From assembly GCA_039583875.1 (NCBI GenBank), contig CM077150.1:178068375-178132374 (forward strand): 64,000 nt of DNA, written 5' to 3'. Of this stretch, positions 11,990 to 24,039 are shown one piece after another (position 1 is the first letter of the stretch; every line of letters begins with the position of its first letter). The notes under the pieces are model-generated. The model made no database searches. It was not told where the DNA came from and worked only from the letters and a program-made list of their open reading frames with translations. This DNA comes from Platanthera guangdongensis. Taxonomy: Eukaryota > Streptophyta > Magnoliopsida > Asparagales > Orchidaceae. Both the position numbers and the translations under genes were made by a program.

Positions 11990-13697
11990 AATACCCCCAT
12001 ACTTACTCGTTTGCTCGTCCCGAGCAAGCAACTTTACATGGAGAGTAGAAAAATTTAAATGCTAGAAAAGAAAAGTGAACGTAAGGAGTAAAATGCGAAG
12101 TCTTATGCCTATACTTGTAGCTATTTTAGTAGAAAAACTCACTCAGCATACAAGTTAGGTTTTTATTTTTCTTAAAATGTGTTTCCATTATTATTATTAC
12201 TTTTTAAAATGAAAATCCGGTAAATCTTAAAATTATATTCAGGGAGAGTGTAGCGTGTGTACTAAGATAACATTGCACGAACGAAGATTAAGATACCCTC
12301 CAAAGAAATCCATTAATGTCGATGGCCATAGGCTTGCCCTTTCACATTCTCGCCACGGTACTAGTTTAACTTATAAACATAAATCAGAAGGACTTAATTA
12401 GGTAGAAACGTAGGCTTAGGCTTTTGGTGAGGATGGTGAAAGATAAAAACGATGGCTTAGTCACACCAAAACCTAGAGAAAGCTTGCACATAAAAATTTA
12501 TCATGGCTTTAAGAACGCAGCCAAAATCCTAAACCCTTTTTTTTCTTCTCTTTTTTTTATAATTTCCTCTTTTTTTTTTCAACTCTCACATCAAGCCGAA
12601 GATTTCCTTCTACCTCTTCAAAATTTTTTTCCTTTTTTTTCTTTTTTGTTCTTTTTATTTTGAAGAGGAAATGAAAATCAACTTTTGTTTTGAATTTTTA
12701 AGAGAAAAAAAAAGAGCCACCAACAATAAAAAGTCTGCTAATCACTCACAAACTGTTTTTGTATATCTATGTGCAAGCTTGGTTTTAAGTGTGCAATTAG
12801 GTTGCTTTTTAGGCTTTGGTAAAATACTTGGTGGGGCTAAAACAAAAGATAAGATAATAGGCTCAAAAATGGCTTGACAAAGATAAAATTTTAGGTAAGG
12901 GTGCAAAGTCTCAAACTGGCCAAAAGATGTGCCTAAATCATATCTATGCTAATGAGTTTAACTTATGCAAAGTCTTGAGAATAGATAGAGGGCAAGTTCT
13001 AGACATCGAGAAAGAATATCTCTTTCTTGATCCGTGAAATATCTCTCTAGTAAACTTCTACTTACTCACCTAAAGTTTTTTTAGATTTTACCGGTTTTCA
13101 AAGTGAAAGTAAAATAAAACATTTCCACGCATTTAGAAAAATGAAAATCTAATTATATGCTAAACATTTAAATCTACATAAAATTCTACTTACACGTGCA
13201 CTTGACTAGAAACACAGCATGACCAACAATTTTACTCCAAAATTCAGATTTCAATTTAAACATCAAAATATTCTAAACACTATGTAAAAGTCGAATACTA
13301 GAGATTGCGCAAGTGAGTAAATATAGAAATACAGATTTCTCTAATTTGAAAATTTACCCCTTTTTTTTGTTGTTGAATTTTTGGTTTTGTTTTTTTTTTT
13401 TTGTAAAAAAAAATAATAACAAAAATTTTGTATGTTTTGCTAGAAAACTATCCCCCCATACTTAAATAAGACATTGTCCCCAATGAAAAAGAAATAAATA
13501 AAGAGAAAATTTAGGAGACTTCCCTGAAGCGGGTCATGCAGCACCAAAATATACCTGAAAGACAAAGCTGAAGCAAAACATAAATTTTTTTTTTTTTTTT
13601 TTAATAAAAAGAAACGATACATGACAAGGAAAAATAAAATGATAAAAAGAAAAGATACAATGGGGCGGACTACAATCCCAAAGAAAAAGAAAGCAGG
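11990..13697 (-). other. Athila 3' untranslated region with two polypurine tracts
   Basis: No gene. On the minus strand a purine tract (AGTATGGGGGTATT) ends at 11990 against the 3' LTR and is the expected plus-strand primer. A second tract with the same core (AAGTATGGGGGGATAG) lies at about 13448-13465, just after the third ORF. T-rich runs occur near 12535-12660 and 13370-13400. Confidence 0.7.
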
Positions 13698-14903
13698 CTA
13701 ATCCTCATTGCTATGTTGCCGCGGCTCCTGGTAGTGCGTCCGGAGGTCTGAAAACTCACGCTCAATACGTGCCATGGAGGAGGCTTGATTTGTTGCTAGC
13801 GTGGTAAATCGACTGTCAAAACTCACAAATCGAGCGTCAAAATCGGCCTGCATCGTATCTAAGCGTGTGTGAAGAGACGCAAACTGACGATCCCAATAGC
13901 TCTGAGGGCCGGGCTCGGAAGAAGGGTCCTGCGGTGGTGGAGGAATCTGGGGAGAGTGAATAGTGCCGCTGGGACCGGCACCGTAATCAAGGCCAAGATC
14001 TCCACCACCGACTGCAGGGGGAATAGCCTCAAACTCTCCATCACGTCGCCGCGCTAGGCCGAGGGCCTGAAGGGTCTGGAACTGGATGACTTGCGGCGTC
14101 TGGACGCTGCTGAGGCGTGGAAGAGCATCCCAAATGCCGAGCAGCTTCGCGAGGAAAGTGATGAAGTTCCCGCCGTGCACTGCTACCAACCTCGCATTTT
14201 CGGCCTGGTGCCGAAAAACAATTGCGAGCAGATAACCAAGGTTGAGGGGGACCCGGTAAAACATACTATATAAATATAGTAAGTCTGCCCGAGTCACCAC
14301 CCCGTGGCTATCGCCGCGACCAGAAATAGTGAAGGTAAGGAGGTTGTGGAGAATACGCAAGGCGGGAGAAATGAGTTGGCTGCCTTTGGATTTCTTTGGG
14401 GTGTAGGGGGCGGCGTCACTACTGATTTCCGCCCAAAAGGCGAGAAGGTTGAAATCGGTCGGGAAATCAGTAAGTAAATCGAGATAGGCGGGAGATTGGG
14501 TAAAAGCCTCCGAGCAGAAGCCCATGACGACATTGAGCTGGCGGATGGTGAGCTGATGCACCATCCCACCTAGGCGAAAGATGATGAAGTCGTCATCGGC
14601 CGCCCAGCGGAACTCGAATGAAGCCAAGAACTCAACGGTGAGTTCAAGAAAGGCATGCTCGGAAATAGAGAAGAGGGAACTCCATCTAGGGGTGGACAGA
14701 AATCCCCGCACCAAATCCGCAGCTCCAAAAGTGGCGAGGATCGCCCAATCTAAAATGCGGAACACGCCAAGGGGTTTGGCGCGTAGGCGCTCGCTGCGCT
14801 CCTACTGGGTTTGGTTTTGAAAAAGGAGCATGGCTTCTGCTGCGGCGGGATCCGCGGGGTGCTCGGAGGAGGAAGCGGTGGAGCGAGGGTGGTGGCGAGG
14901 CAT
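13698..14903 (-). pseudogene. Athila third ORF (ATHILA ORF-1 / env-position protein), one in-frame TAG
   Basis: The ATG at 14903 opens a Pro/Ser/His-rich leader that meets TAG at 14802-14804. The same frame then runs open for over 360 codons to 13698. The body has hydrophobic segments such as DLLYLYSMFY and LGYLLAIVF, a Pro-rich linker, and a C-terminal region rich in FDARF/FDSRF that may form a coiled coil. This matches the ATHILA ORF-1-type protein found in the env position of Athila elements. I see no signal peptide or clear transmembrane anchor, so an envelope role is not supported. The TAG follows CAA-ACC-CAG and could come from a CAG or TGG codon. A TATA box and a palindrome array lie just upstream. 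Confidence 0.75.
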
Positions 14904-14995
14904 TTTGGTAGAGGGAAGAAGAAGGAAGGAATCGGGTTAGCAAAGGGAGAAGAGAAGGGTTGGATGGTGTGGAGGAAGAAGAGGGGGAAAAACCC

Positions 14996-15003
14996 TATTT
15001 ATA
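14996..15003 (-). promoter_or_regulatory. Putative internal TATA box before the Athila third ORF
   Basis: The minus strand reads CTATAAATAGGGTTTTTC, 93 bp before the ATG at 14903. Upstream of it (15018-15660) is the same palindrome array as in U3 of the LTR. The arrangement copies the LTR promoter layout. Confidence 0.6.
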
Positions 15004-15017
15004 GAGTTTTCGGGTTA

Positions 15018-15660
15018 GTCACGCCCCCCTGTCACGCCTGTGACAGGGGGCGTGACAAGCACGGGACAAAACGAAAAGGAATCCGAGGCTGCCAGCCTCG
15101 GATTCGCTGGTCACGCCCCAGAGTCACGCCCGTGACTCTGGGCGTGTAATGCGTGTTCGGCGCAGGAATCCAATGCGCTGCATTGGATTCCAAGGCCACG
15201 CCCCTGGTCACGCCCGTGACCAGGGGCGTGTCTCATAAAAAAATTACTAAAAGGAATCCGAGGCGTTGACCCGGGGTCACGCCTCGGATTCAATGACACG
15301 GCCCAGGGTCACGCCCGTGACCCTGGGGCGTGTATCTGAAACGAGAATTAAAATTTTTTCTTTTTTTTTTCGTTTTTTTTGTTCGGGCTAGTCACGACGG
15401 TGACTAGTTAGTGTCACGGGCGTGACACTAACTGTCACGGCCATGACTGGGCAGGAAGAGAAGTTTTCCAGCTTCACTTCGTCGAATGAAATTTCGGGCT
15501 AGCCACGCCCGTGACCATGATGGTCACGCTCGTGATAGGACCGAAAGACGAACAGAACGCTGCGCTCGACGAAACCACTCTCGGGTTTCGCTCGACGAAC
15601 TAAACACGTCTCTGTCACGCCCGTGACCCATAGGTCACGCCCGTGACAGAGGCGTGTACA
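15018..15660. repeat. Athila palindrome array between pol and third ORF
   Basis: The same GTCACG-CC-CGTGAC core as in the LTRs, in at least six nested palindromes (near 15018, 15110, 15195, 15300, 15410 and 15602). The arms outside the core differ between copies but stay complementary within a copy. Confidence 0.9.
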
Positions 15661-15948
15661 AGCAGAAATTTTTGTTTTTTTGTTTTTTTGTTTTCTTTTT
15701 ATTATTTCTTTTGTGTTTATTTTTGATTTTTTTTTGTTAAGAGTCAACTAATAAAACAAAAGTTACCGACTTGAAGAAACGCGTAGACTTGACGCTCAAC
15801 TCCATCGATAGTCACGCCGAAAAAGATGTCCTTCAAACCTGCAAAAATTTAAATAAAATTAAAATTTAAGAAGAAAAGATAAACATGGGGTGCCTCCCAC
15901 AAGCGCTTTGTTTATGGTCGTTGAGCTCGACCCAAGCGGGGCACTCGT

Positions 15949-18900
15949 TTATGGGTTCGGGAGGTTAATTTCCTCCCGGTACACATTAGTAGTATCGCCG
16001 GCGAGGAATATCTTCAACCGGTGCCCATTCACTTTAAATTCTCCTTGTTTCGGGTGCGAGATAAGCACTGTCCCATATGGCCATACCTCTTTTACAATAA
16101 AAGGGCCGGACCATCGGGACTTGAGTTTGCCCGGAAAAAGTCGGAGGCGCGAATTATAGAGAAGAACTTGGTCTCCCGGTTTGAAATCTTTAGGGTGCTT
16201 AATTTTTTTATCATGATAAAATTTTGTGCGTTGCTTATAAAGTTTATTACTTTCATAGGCTAAGGAGCGCCACTCATCGAGCTCGTTAATTTGGAATTTC
16301 CGAAGCTCGAAGGACAAATTTTCATCTAGATTTAAAAATTTAAGCGCCCAAAAGGCACGGTGCTCAAGCTCAACCGGTAAGTGACATGCTTTCCCATAAA
16401 CCAATCGGTACGGCGTACAACCGATAGCGGTCTTGTACGCGGTCCGATAAGCCCAAAGAGCATCATCAAGCTTGACCGACCAATCCTTTCTATTAGTAGA
16501 AACCGTTTTCTCCAAAATTCGTTTGATTTCACGGTTAACTACTTCTACCTGGCCACTTGTTTGAGGGTGATAGGGGGTGGCTAACCTATGTGTAATGCCA
16601 TATTTAGACAAAACCTTAGCGAATTGTGCGTTACAAAAGTGGGTGCCCCTATCACTAACTATTGCCCGCGGTGCTCCAAATCGTGAAAATAGTTTTTTGA
16701 GAAATTGGGTCACGACTCGGGCGTCATTAGTGGGGAAGGCTTGCGCTTCCGCCCACCGTGACACATAGTCGACCGCTACCAATATATATTTATTTCCATG
16801 CGATGTTGGTAGCGGTCCAACAAAGTCGATCCCCCATAAATCAAAAACTTCTATTTCTAAAAATGTATTTAACGGCATTTCATCACGGCGGGAAATATTA
16901 CCTGAGCGTTGGCATTGTTCACAACGACTTACATGCGCGTGAGCATCCTTGAAGATGCTTGACCAATAGAAGCCCGCTTCAAGTATCTTCCGAGCCGTCC
17001 GATTAGCTTTATAGTGCCCACCGGCGGGTCCCTCATGACAATGCTTTAAAATTTGTGCGCCTTCCTCATGAGAAACACACCTCCGCACTACTTGATCCGC
17101 GCAAACACGAAAAAGGAAGGGATCCTCCCAAAAATAATTTTTCAAATCAGAAAAGAATTTCTTCTTTTCTTGATAAGAAAAATCATTCGGGAGGAGTCTC
17201 GCAACAAGATAATTTGCGAAATCGGCGAACCAAGGAGTGGGGAGGGTGATTACCTTATGAATGGCGAGAAGGCGCTCCTCGGGGAAAGTGTCGTCAATGT
17301 CCTCCTCCATGAGCTCCCCCGAATTTGGGTTCTCCAACCGCGAAAGATGGTCAGCCGCCAAGTTCTCCGCTCCTCTCTTGTCGCGAATCTCCAAATCAAA
17401 TTCTTGGAGTAGTAAGATCCACCTAATCAATCGCGGCTTTGCATCTGTTTTTGCTAGTAAATATCTCAAAGCCGAATGATCAGTAAAAACAATAATTTTA
17501 GACAAAGTGAGATATGAGCGGAATTTATCAAATGCGAAAATTACGGCTAATAATTCTTTTTCGGTGGTCGTGTAATTTTCCTGTGCGGCGGTTAATGTTT
17601 TGCTTGCATAATAGATAGGATGAAAGTTTTTATTCATGCGTTGTCCTAACACCGCACCAACGGCAAAACTACTAGTGTCGCACATTATCTCAAAGGGAAG
17701 CTCCCAATTGGGAGCTATCATGATAGGAGCGTTAATCATTTTTTCTTTAATAAGAGAAAAAGCAAGCAAACAATTTTCGTCAAAAATGAACGGCGCGTCT
17801 TTTTCTAACAAGTGGGTTAGGGGCTTAGTTATTTTAGAAAAATTTTTAATAAACCGGCGATAGAAACCGACATGCCCCAAAAAACTACGAACGGCCTTAA
17901 CATTTGAAGGGGGAGGTAGCTTTTCTATAGTTTCAATTTTTGCTTTATCTACCTCTATGCCCTTACTAGAAATTTTATGGCCTAAGACCAAACCCTCCCG
18001 TACCATAAAATGGCACTTCTCCCAGTTTAAAACTAGGTTCGTGTCCTCACATCTTTGGAGTACACGGGAAAGGTTTGCCAAACATAAATCAAACGAATCT
18101 CCAAAAATGGAGAAATCGTCCATGAAAACCTCCATGATATCCTCCACTAATTCGTCAAAGATCGCTAGCATACACCTTTGGAAGGTTGCCGGCGCGTTGC
18201 ACAAACCAAAAGGCATCCTTCGATAAGCGAAGGTGCCAAACGGACAAGTGAAGGTTGTTTTCTCTTGGTCCTCGGGCGCGATTGGGATTTGAAAATATCC
18301 CGAGAAACCATCAAGAAAACAATAAAATGAGTGCCCGGATAGCCGTTCAAGTATTTGGTCAATAAACGGCAAAGGAAAATGATCCTTACGGGTTGAATCA
18401 TTTAATTTACGGTAATCGATGCACACGCGCCATCCGGTAACGGTTCGAGTGGGAACTAACTCGTTTTTATCATTAGGCACTACCGTTAACCCTCCTTTCT
18501 TGGGCACCACTTGGACCGGGCTCACCCAAGAGCTATCCGAAATTGGATAGATGATACCCGCATCTAATAATTTTATGACCTCGGCCTTGACTACCTCCTT
18601 CATGTTAGGATTTAGCCGGCGTTGAGGTTGAATAGTTTTGTGAGCGTGTTCTTCTAAAAAAATTTTATGGGTATAAAAGGAGGGATTAATCCCTCTCAAA
18701 TCTGTGATCTTCCACGCAATTGCGCGGCGATGAAGTTTTAAAATATGAGATAATTTAATTTTTTCTTCATCGGTCAAGTAGGCCGACACAATAACCGGAA
18801 GTTTTGAATCCTCCGCTAAAAATAAATACTCTAAATGATCAGACAATTGTTTTAGTTCTAACGCGGGAGGTTCATCATAAGAAGTTTTCAAACGATCACA

Positions 18901-20772
18901 ACCAATGTCTAAAAGTTCAAAAATAGGTGCGTGCGTGATCGAGAGATTATCACTATTTTCATGAGCAATTAAATCTAAATGTTCTAAATCGGCATCATGA
19001 TCAATAGAAGATAAAGATTTTTCAGAAAAAAGAAAAGAGTCTTCTTCAAGAGAAGCCTCCAAATAATAACATGAGTCGTCATTTGAGAGCGAGTTTTTCA
19101 TAGACGTGTCAATAGTAAAGGTAACTTCTTCATCTCCGACTCTAAGGAGAAGTTTCCCATTACTAACATCTATAATCGCACGCGAGGTGGCAAGAAAAGG
19201 GCGACCGAGAATGAGTGGGACCTCGGTGTCCTCTTCGATGTCAAAGATGACGAAATCTACCGGAAAGATAAATTTGTCAATTTTGACAAGCACATCCTCT
19301 ATGATCCCCATAGGGAGCTTGACATACCGATCCGCCAATTGAATGCACATTCTTGTGGGTTTAGGTTCTCCTAATCCCAACTTCTTAACTAAAGAATAAG
19401 GCATTAAATTGATTGAGGCGCCTAGATCGGCTAACGCACGTTTTATTAATAAATCACCAAACAAACAGGGAATGGAGAAACTACCCGGATCGGGTAATTT
19501 CTTAGGTAATTTATTAAGTAAAACTGCCGAACACTCCGCATTCAATTGAACCGTGGAGATATCCTCAAGTTTCTTTTTATTGGATAAAAGATCCTTGAGG
19601 TACTTGGCGTATTTCGGCATTTGTGCGATTATTTCACAAAACGGTAGATTAATTTGGATTTGTTTAAACATGTCCAAAAATTTACCGTGATGGTCATCCA
19701 CCCGGTTTTTTTGCATTCTAGATGGATAGGGAAGAGGTGGTTGATAAGCTTTTGGTTTATTAAGAGTAGAAGGCTTAGACGAAGGAGAAGATGGAGAAAT
19801 TATTACCTCCGTATCAACCGGAATTGGAGAAGTATCAACCGGATTTGGAGAAGTGGTTACCTCCTTCCCGCTCCGTAGGGTGATGGCTTTTGCATGCTCC
19901 TTGGGGTTGGGCTCTGTATTGCCCGGTAGCGCTCCTTGTTGACGATCGGAGAGCATTTTAGCGATTTGCCCGATTTGCGTCTCCAAACTTCGAAGAGATC
20001 CGGTGAGATTCCGGATGTTGGCGTCATTTGTAGTCGTATATTTAGTGAACAATTCCTCGAGATTGGGAGCTTTGGGAGCTTGCGGTGGAAAATAGCCGGG
20101 TGGAATCGTGTTCGGAGGGCGCGCCGCGTTCCCCGGATTACTCCAAGAGAAGTTGGGGTGATTCCTTATACCCGGGTGATAGGTATTGCCAAAATTGTTA
20201 CCCGGATTATAAGGTGGCCGATTCGGATTACCCATGTAATCCACATGCTCGGCAATAGTAGAAGGCTCCCAATATTGGGGCTCACAGGTAGATTTGGACG
20301 AGGAAGCAGACATCTCGTTCATCTGTTTTTGCAGTTGCTCAACCTGGAGAGACAAACTTGAAACCGTATCGATTTCATACATCCCGGCCGGTTTAGGTGG
20401 TTTAGACCGAGGTGTACTCCATTGATAGGTATTCAAAGCCATACCTTCTATAAGCTCTTGTGCGGCCGCCAGTGTTTTGTTATTAAGCGTTCCACCGGCG
20501 GCGGCATCAATATGTTGCCTAGTTTGAGAATTTAGGCCGTTATAGAAGGTTTGGATTTGTAACCAATCCGGAATTGCATGATGAGGACATCGACGAAGCA
20601 ATTCCTTGAAACGCTCCCAAGTATCATATAACGTTTCTAAATCAAGTTGGGAGAAATAAGTGATATCATTGCGCAATTTAGCCGTTTTAGCCGGCGGAAA
20701 GTATTTCGTAAGAAATCTTTCCGTCATTTGAGCCCATGTTGTGATGGAGCCTCTTGGTAGAGACCCAACCAC
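15949..20772 (-). CDS. Athila Gag (C-terminal)-Pol polyprotein: PR, RT, RNase H, INT
   Basis: 1607 residues. Order: Gag body (about 1-300, with [14 protein letters not shown]), then an aspartic protease with DLGAS at about 449-453 (Athila elements use DLGAS rather than DSGAS). Next are reverse transcriptase with FMDD at 883-886 and RNase H with Asp near 1032. Integrase has an HHCC zinc region (about 1246-1287) and D1316, D1374 and E1410 (D-x57-D-x35-E). The C-terminus (about 1550-1595) has a GPF-type module. It makes DNA from the RNA genome and inserts it. The frame is open throughout, so pol looks intact; only its link to the Gag N-terminus is broken. The start used here (20772) is only the first Met in frame, not a natural start. 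Confidence 0.95.
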   Translation of the reverse strand: MVGSLPRGSITTWAQMTERFLTKYFPPAKTAKLRNDITYFSQLDLETLYDTWERFKELLRRCPHHAIPDWLQIQTFYNGLNSQTRQHIDAAAGGTLNNKTLAAAQELIEGMALNTYQWSTPRSKPPKPAGMYEIDTVSSLSLQVEQLQKQMNEMSASSSKSTCEPQYWEPSTIAEHVDYMGNPNRPPYNPGNNFGNTYHPGIRNHPNFSWSNPGNAARPPNTIPPGYFPPQAPKAPNLEELFTKYTTTNDANIRNLTGSLRSLETQIGQIAKMLSDRQQGALPGNTEPNPKEHAKAITLRSGKEVTTSPNPVDTSPIPVDTEVIISPSSPSSKPSTLNKPKAYQPPLPYPSRMQKNRVDDHHGKFLDMFKQIQINLPFCEIIAQMPKYAKYLKDLLSNKKKLEDISTVQLNAECSAVLLNKLPKKLPDPGSFSIPCLFGDLLIKRALADLGASINLMPYSLVKKLGLGEPKPTRMCIQLADRYVKLPMGIIEDVLVKIDKFIFPVDFVIFDIEEDTEVPLILGRPFLATSRAIIDVSNGKLLLRVGDEEVTFTIDTSMKNSLSNDDSCYYLEASLEEDSFLFSEKSLSSIDHDADLEHLDLIAHENSDNLSITHAPIFELLDIGCDRLKTSYDEPPALELKQLSDHLEYLFLAEDSKLPVIVSAYLTDEEKIKLSHILKLHRRAIAWKITDLRGINPSFYTHKIFLEEHAHKTIQPQRRLNPNMKEVVKAEVIKLLDAGIIYPISDSSWVSPVQVVPKKGGLTVVPNDKNELVPTRTVTGWRVCIDYRKLNDSTRKDHFPLPFIDQILERLSGHSFYCFLDGFSGYFQIPIAPEDQEKTTFTCPFGTFAYRRMPFGLCNAPATFQRCMLAIFDELVEDIMEVFMDDFSIFGDSFDLCLANLSRVLQRCEDTNLVLNWEKCHFMVREGLVLGHKISSKGIEVDKAKIETIEKLPPPSNVKAVRSFLGHVGFYRRFIKNFSKITKPLTHLLEKDAPFIFDENCLLAFSLIKEKMINAPIMIAPNWELPFEIMCDTSSFAVGAVLGQRMNKNFHPIYYASKTLTAAQENYTTTEKELLAVIFAFDKFRSYLTLSKIIVFTDHSALRYLLAKTDAKPRLIRWILLLQEFDLEIRDKRGAENLAADHLSRLENPNSGELMEEDIDDTFPEERLLAIHKVITLPTPWFADFANYLVARLLPNDFSYQEKKKFFSDLKNYFWEDPFLFRVCADQVVRRCVSHEEGAQILKHCHEGPAGGHYKANRTARKILEAGFYWSSIFKDAHAHVSRCEQCQRSGNISRRDEMPLNTFLEIEVFDLWGIDFVGPLPTSHGNKYILVAVDYVSRWAEAQAFPTNDARVVTQFLKKLFSRFGAPRAIVSDRGTHFCNAQFAKVLSKYGITHRLATPYHPQTSGQVEVVNREIKRILEKTVSTNRKDWSVKLDDALWAYRTAYKTAIGCTPYRLVYGKACHLPVELEHRAFWALKFLNLDENLSFELRKFQINELDEWRSLAYESNKLYKQRTKFYHDKKIKHPKDFKPGDQVLLYNSRLRLFPGKLKSRWSGPFIVKEVWPYGTVLISHPKQGEFKVNGHRLKIFLAGDTTNVYREEINLPNP

Positions 20773-20780
20773 TGCTTGGC

Positions 20781-21296
20781 TTAAGTGCGCAATGTAAATG
20801 GAAATAACATTAGCCGGATGACATCATCGGATACACCATTAATTTTAAAAGTACCGCATATTTCTAAGAAATTTGTAATATGCGCGTTTGGATCTTCATC
20901 TTGAAGCCCATCAAATTGTACATATTGTTGTACCATTTGGATGATGCTTGGCTTCAACTCAAAATTATTGGGGGCAATAGCGGGGCGAACAATACTAGAT
21001 TGAGTCTCGTCCAAGTTTGGACGGGCATAATAGGACATAGTCCTTTGTTCAACCGCATTTGGCTCACCCATATTGGAAGAAGCAGAAGATGGAGATCTAG
21101 GAGAATGGGAAGAAGAACTAAATGAAGAAGGAGAAGAAGAAGGCGGTGACGGAGAGAGGATTAATGAAGGATTAGGAGTGTCGCCTAAGGATTCCGTATC
21201 TTGAAAATTCGGAACTTGAAATCGTAAGCGGTGCCGAAGGGTTCGCTCGATTTCCGGATCCAAATAAAAAAGAGGCGACGGATTCCCTCGGGTCAT
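20781..21296 (-). CDS. Athila Gag, N-terminal part (frameshifted from the rest)
   Basis: 171 residues starting [20 protein letters not shown], the usual start of Athila Gag, about 110 bp after the primer-binding site. A Ser/Pro-rich stretch and a conserved region with MVQQ.VQF.GL.DEDPN.H...F follow. The frame stops at 20781 just after FPFTLR, where Athila Gag normally continues. The continuation is in another frame and is the start of the 1607-residue ORF, so about one base has been gained or lost near 20780-20810. Gag forms the virus-like particle in the cytoplasm and binds the RNA genome (family knowledge). Confidence 0.85.
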   Translation of the reverse strand: MTRGNPSPLFYLDPEIERTLRHRLRFQVPNFQDTESLGDTPNPSLILSPSPPSSSPSSFSSSSHSPRSPSSASSNMGEPNAVEQRTMSYYARPNLDETQSSIVRPAIAPNNFELKPSIIQMVQQYVQFDGLQDEDPNAHITNFLEICGTFKINGVSDDVIRLMLFPFTLRT

Positions 21297-21407
21297 ACAC
21301 CAAAAAAAAACAAAATAATTATTTTTTTTTGATTTTGATATTTCTAAAACAAAAAGAAAATGATAAAATTAATAGAGCCTTGCTTTCAAAATATCAACAA
21401 AAAAAAT

Positions 21408-21431
21408 GTCCCCGGCAACGGCGCCAAAAAC
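21408..21431 (-). other. Athila primer-binding site
   Basis: The minus-strand sequence TTTTTGGCGCCGTTGCCGGG starts one to two bases inside the 5' LTR. It is the classic Athila/Tat-type tRNA primer site. Confidence 0.85.
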
Positions 21432-22313
21432 TTGATGTAGATTTTATAAGTTTTGAAAAATATCCAAACTAAACTCTCAACTAGGCAAGTGCACCTATCG
21501 AAACTTAGTATAGGAAATATCGTATTTAAACTCGGGGACCGTTGAGTATTTGTACTCACAAGGATGAACTATTATTTTATCGATCGGAAAATTGGTTTTT
21601 GCGAAAACAAAAACAAACGTTAAATTAAGAGGAGAAATTCGATGAATAAAAGGCTAGCACTTGATCTGGAATCCCTTTGGGCTAGAATAAAATCCACGAA
21701 ATTAAAGAGCACAAGCATCTAAATTATTAGCTTTGACCGCGGAGGTTTTAAAGCTATGAAGCGCCTCTCTCGAGAATACGCACTCGACTAACCTTAGGTA
21801 GATCGATTAAGACCTCTCGGCCAGTCGAAAGACCTAAGCTTGCTTTAGGCGGTGAACCTCACTAATGGAGTTGACTCCAAGGCGGAAGAATTTTGCGTTC
21901 CTCTCTCGAGGGGTGCAAGAAATTCTCTTTATCCTTGAGTGATCTACTCGTATCCACAACCTCTCGGCAAATCTAGGATACGAATCTAAGCTTGAATAAA
22001 CATAATTTGCAACTTATGAATTCGAAGAAAATTTAAATCAAAGATAAATCAAAGTTAGAAAATAGAATGCTTGCTAATTTGAGACAAAAATAAGAATTTT
22101 ATTCCATTCCAAAGTTCATCATGATCAAGTGCTAATTGGGAAATTAGCTACTCATCATGATGGGAGAATTACATGAAAGCATAAAGAAAGACATGATCAA
22201 AGAAAAGACTTGAAAGTAAAGGTACAAAATGAAATTAGAATGCAGGAAAAACAGTAAATAAAACAGCACTAAGCTCCCCAAAAATCTCCTTCTGGCCATC
22301 TGAAGCTGTCTGG

Positions 22314-22321
22314 AATTTATA
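22314..22321 (-). promoter_or_regulatory. TATA box of Athila 5' LTR
   Basis: The minus strand reads CTATAAATTCC directly downstream of the palindrome array. It is the only good TATA match found in the LTR and marks the probable U3/R region. Confidence 0.55.
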
Positions 22322-22335
22322 GAAAAAGTTGCTGG

Positions 22336-22893
22336 GTGGTCACGCCCCTAGGTCACGCCCGTGACCTAGGGCGTGTCGGTCTCGGAACCCTCGTCTTCAA
22401 GTCCTCTGAACGTTGGCGCGAAACCGCCAAAAGTCGTTAATTGGCGGGTCACGCCCCTTGGTCACGCCCGTGACCTAGGGCGTGTCTTGACAGTTGCATA
22501 AAAACGGCGGGAAGCAGAAACGGCGGGAATAACTCCGGCCGTTGTTGGATGGGTCACGCCCACGGTCACGCCCGTGACCTGGGGCGTGTCTCGAGAAAAC
22601 TCCCTCCGCCTGAAACTGCAGCATTTAGTCGGCACGCTGGGCTGTCACGGGTTTCGTCACGCCCGTGACAAATTTGTCACGCCCGTGACATGTTGCAATT
22701 CAAAACTGTCGTTGACTGGAAGACAGGGCAAAGCACTGGATGTCACGCCTGGAGTACACGCCCGTGTGATGATTGTCACGCCCGTGACCTCTGGGCGTGT
22801 ACTTTTAATTGACGTGGCAGATAGCTCCTTCCACGTGCCGGGTTCTCGTCAGGATGTCACGCCCGTGACCATGTCGATCACGCCCGTGACGTT
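22336..22893. repeat. Athila palindrome array in 5' LTR U3
   Basis: Near-identical copy of the array at 11227-11790, located upstream of TATAAATT in the 5' LTR. Confidence 0.9.
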
Positions 22894-23564
22894 AGCGTGT
22901 CCTTTTGAACTTTCCCTGCTTTTGCGCAGTTTTGTCTCCTGATCAACCCTATAGACTGCAAATTGCGATTTGCAGCCCAGATTGCCCTGAAATAAGAAAT
23001 TAGAAAAATTAAATAATAAAATTATAAAATATACCTATAAGTTAATTTATTATTAAATAAAATATATAAAAATACTTGGACAAAAATTAGAGTTATCAGG
23101 CGTCACCAACCTGACTCAAACCCGCTAAAAACATGTATGTCTGAACTAAAAAAAACAATAAATCTACCTCACAATGATGAGGAAAGAACAATTGTAACAG
23201 CTACAGAACACCAGCAACAACCAACAGTAGCCGCTCAACCGGCTACTGCTCCAACTCTGAGGCATTCAAAAGAAAAGAATATCTCAGCAAGAATAAACAA
23301 GTTGCGATCAAAGAACATTAGTAGCAATAATCCAAAGAGACAAAAGGGTTACCAACCCAAGTACAAGAATGACTGACAACCTTAGATATTAAGTCACAAA
23401 ACAGTGATAAATGATTTAACTCACAAAGTCAGGAGTTAGAAATTGCACCAAGTGAGATAAAGATCAAATCTTTATAAAGCTTAAATATAAGTAAGTGTAT
23501 AAACATAAGAGATTGGTCAGCTCATCATTTAGAGAGCAAAAACATCGGCAAAATCTGGTACCTG

Positions 23565-23875
23565 CGGTGGTGGTCGCCTCCTCCACTGAACCATATCACA
23601 TCACCGAGCAAATGTCGGCACCTACGGTGGTGGTCTCCTCCTCCACACACCGTCAGTCCAAAAACTTCACAAGGGCCCAGGGGTGGTGGTCTCCTTCTCC
23701 ACTCACTCACATCACATCACCAGGGAAATGCCGCCACCTACGGTGGTGGTCTCCTCCTCCACACACCGATAGTCGAAAAACTTCACAAAGGCCCAGGGGT
23801 GGTGGTCTCCTCCTCCACTCACCCACATCATATCTTCGTGGAAATGTCGGCACTTACGGTGGTGGTTTCCTAGAA
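23565..23875. repeat. Tandem repeat, about 116-bp unit, three copies
   Basis: The block with 'ctacggtggtggtctcctcc' recurs at about 23621, 23737 and 23853, giving a 116-bp period. The ORFs in it are repeat artefacts. Confidence 0.75.
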
Positions 23876-24039
23876 GCGGGAAGAAAGGAGTAAAACTAAC
23901 CTGAGGAAATAATGCACAAAATGAAAAATAAGAAAGTTCAAAAAATATAAAAGGTATACTCGACGACTCGGTTAAACTTTACCTCAATATTCGACGAATG
24001 GGCAAAAATTTCCCAAGTCTACGGGAAACATTTGTCGAG

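Larger units (their letters stand above)
10326..23098 (-). mobile_element. Complete Athila-type Ty3/Gypsy retrotransposon (12.8 kb, TSD GGCGT)
   Basis: Two near-identical LTRs (10326-11989 and 21433-23098) flank gag-pol and a third ORF, all on the minus strand. A perfect 5-bp duplication GGCGT is at 10321-10325 and 23099-23103. The primer-binding site reads TGGCGCCGTTGCCGGGGA on the minus strand next to the 5' LTR, typical of Athila/Tat elements. By eye the LTRs differ at about 18 substitutions and 2 single-base indels in 1.66 kb, roughly 1.1 percent, so insertion was recent. Gag carries one frameshift and the third ORF one nonsense codon, so the copy may not be autonomous as assembled. Confidence 0.96.
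21433..23098 (-). repeat. Athila 5' LTR
   Basis: Minus-strand LTR from 23098 (TGATAACTC) to 21433 (ATCA), followed inward by the primer-binding site. It is 1666 bp against 1664 bp for its partner. The U3 palindrome array (22336-22893) lies upstream of TATAAATT at 22314-22321. Confidence 0.95.

Noticed and set aside
20772..20810. Programmed frameshift in Athila gag
   Set aside because: The break lies in the middle of the Gag core and no slippery signal is evident; a simple indel or sequence error fits better.
23495..23893. 132-codon ORF
   Set aside because: Encoded by the 116-bp tandem repeat; not a real gene.
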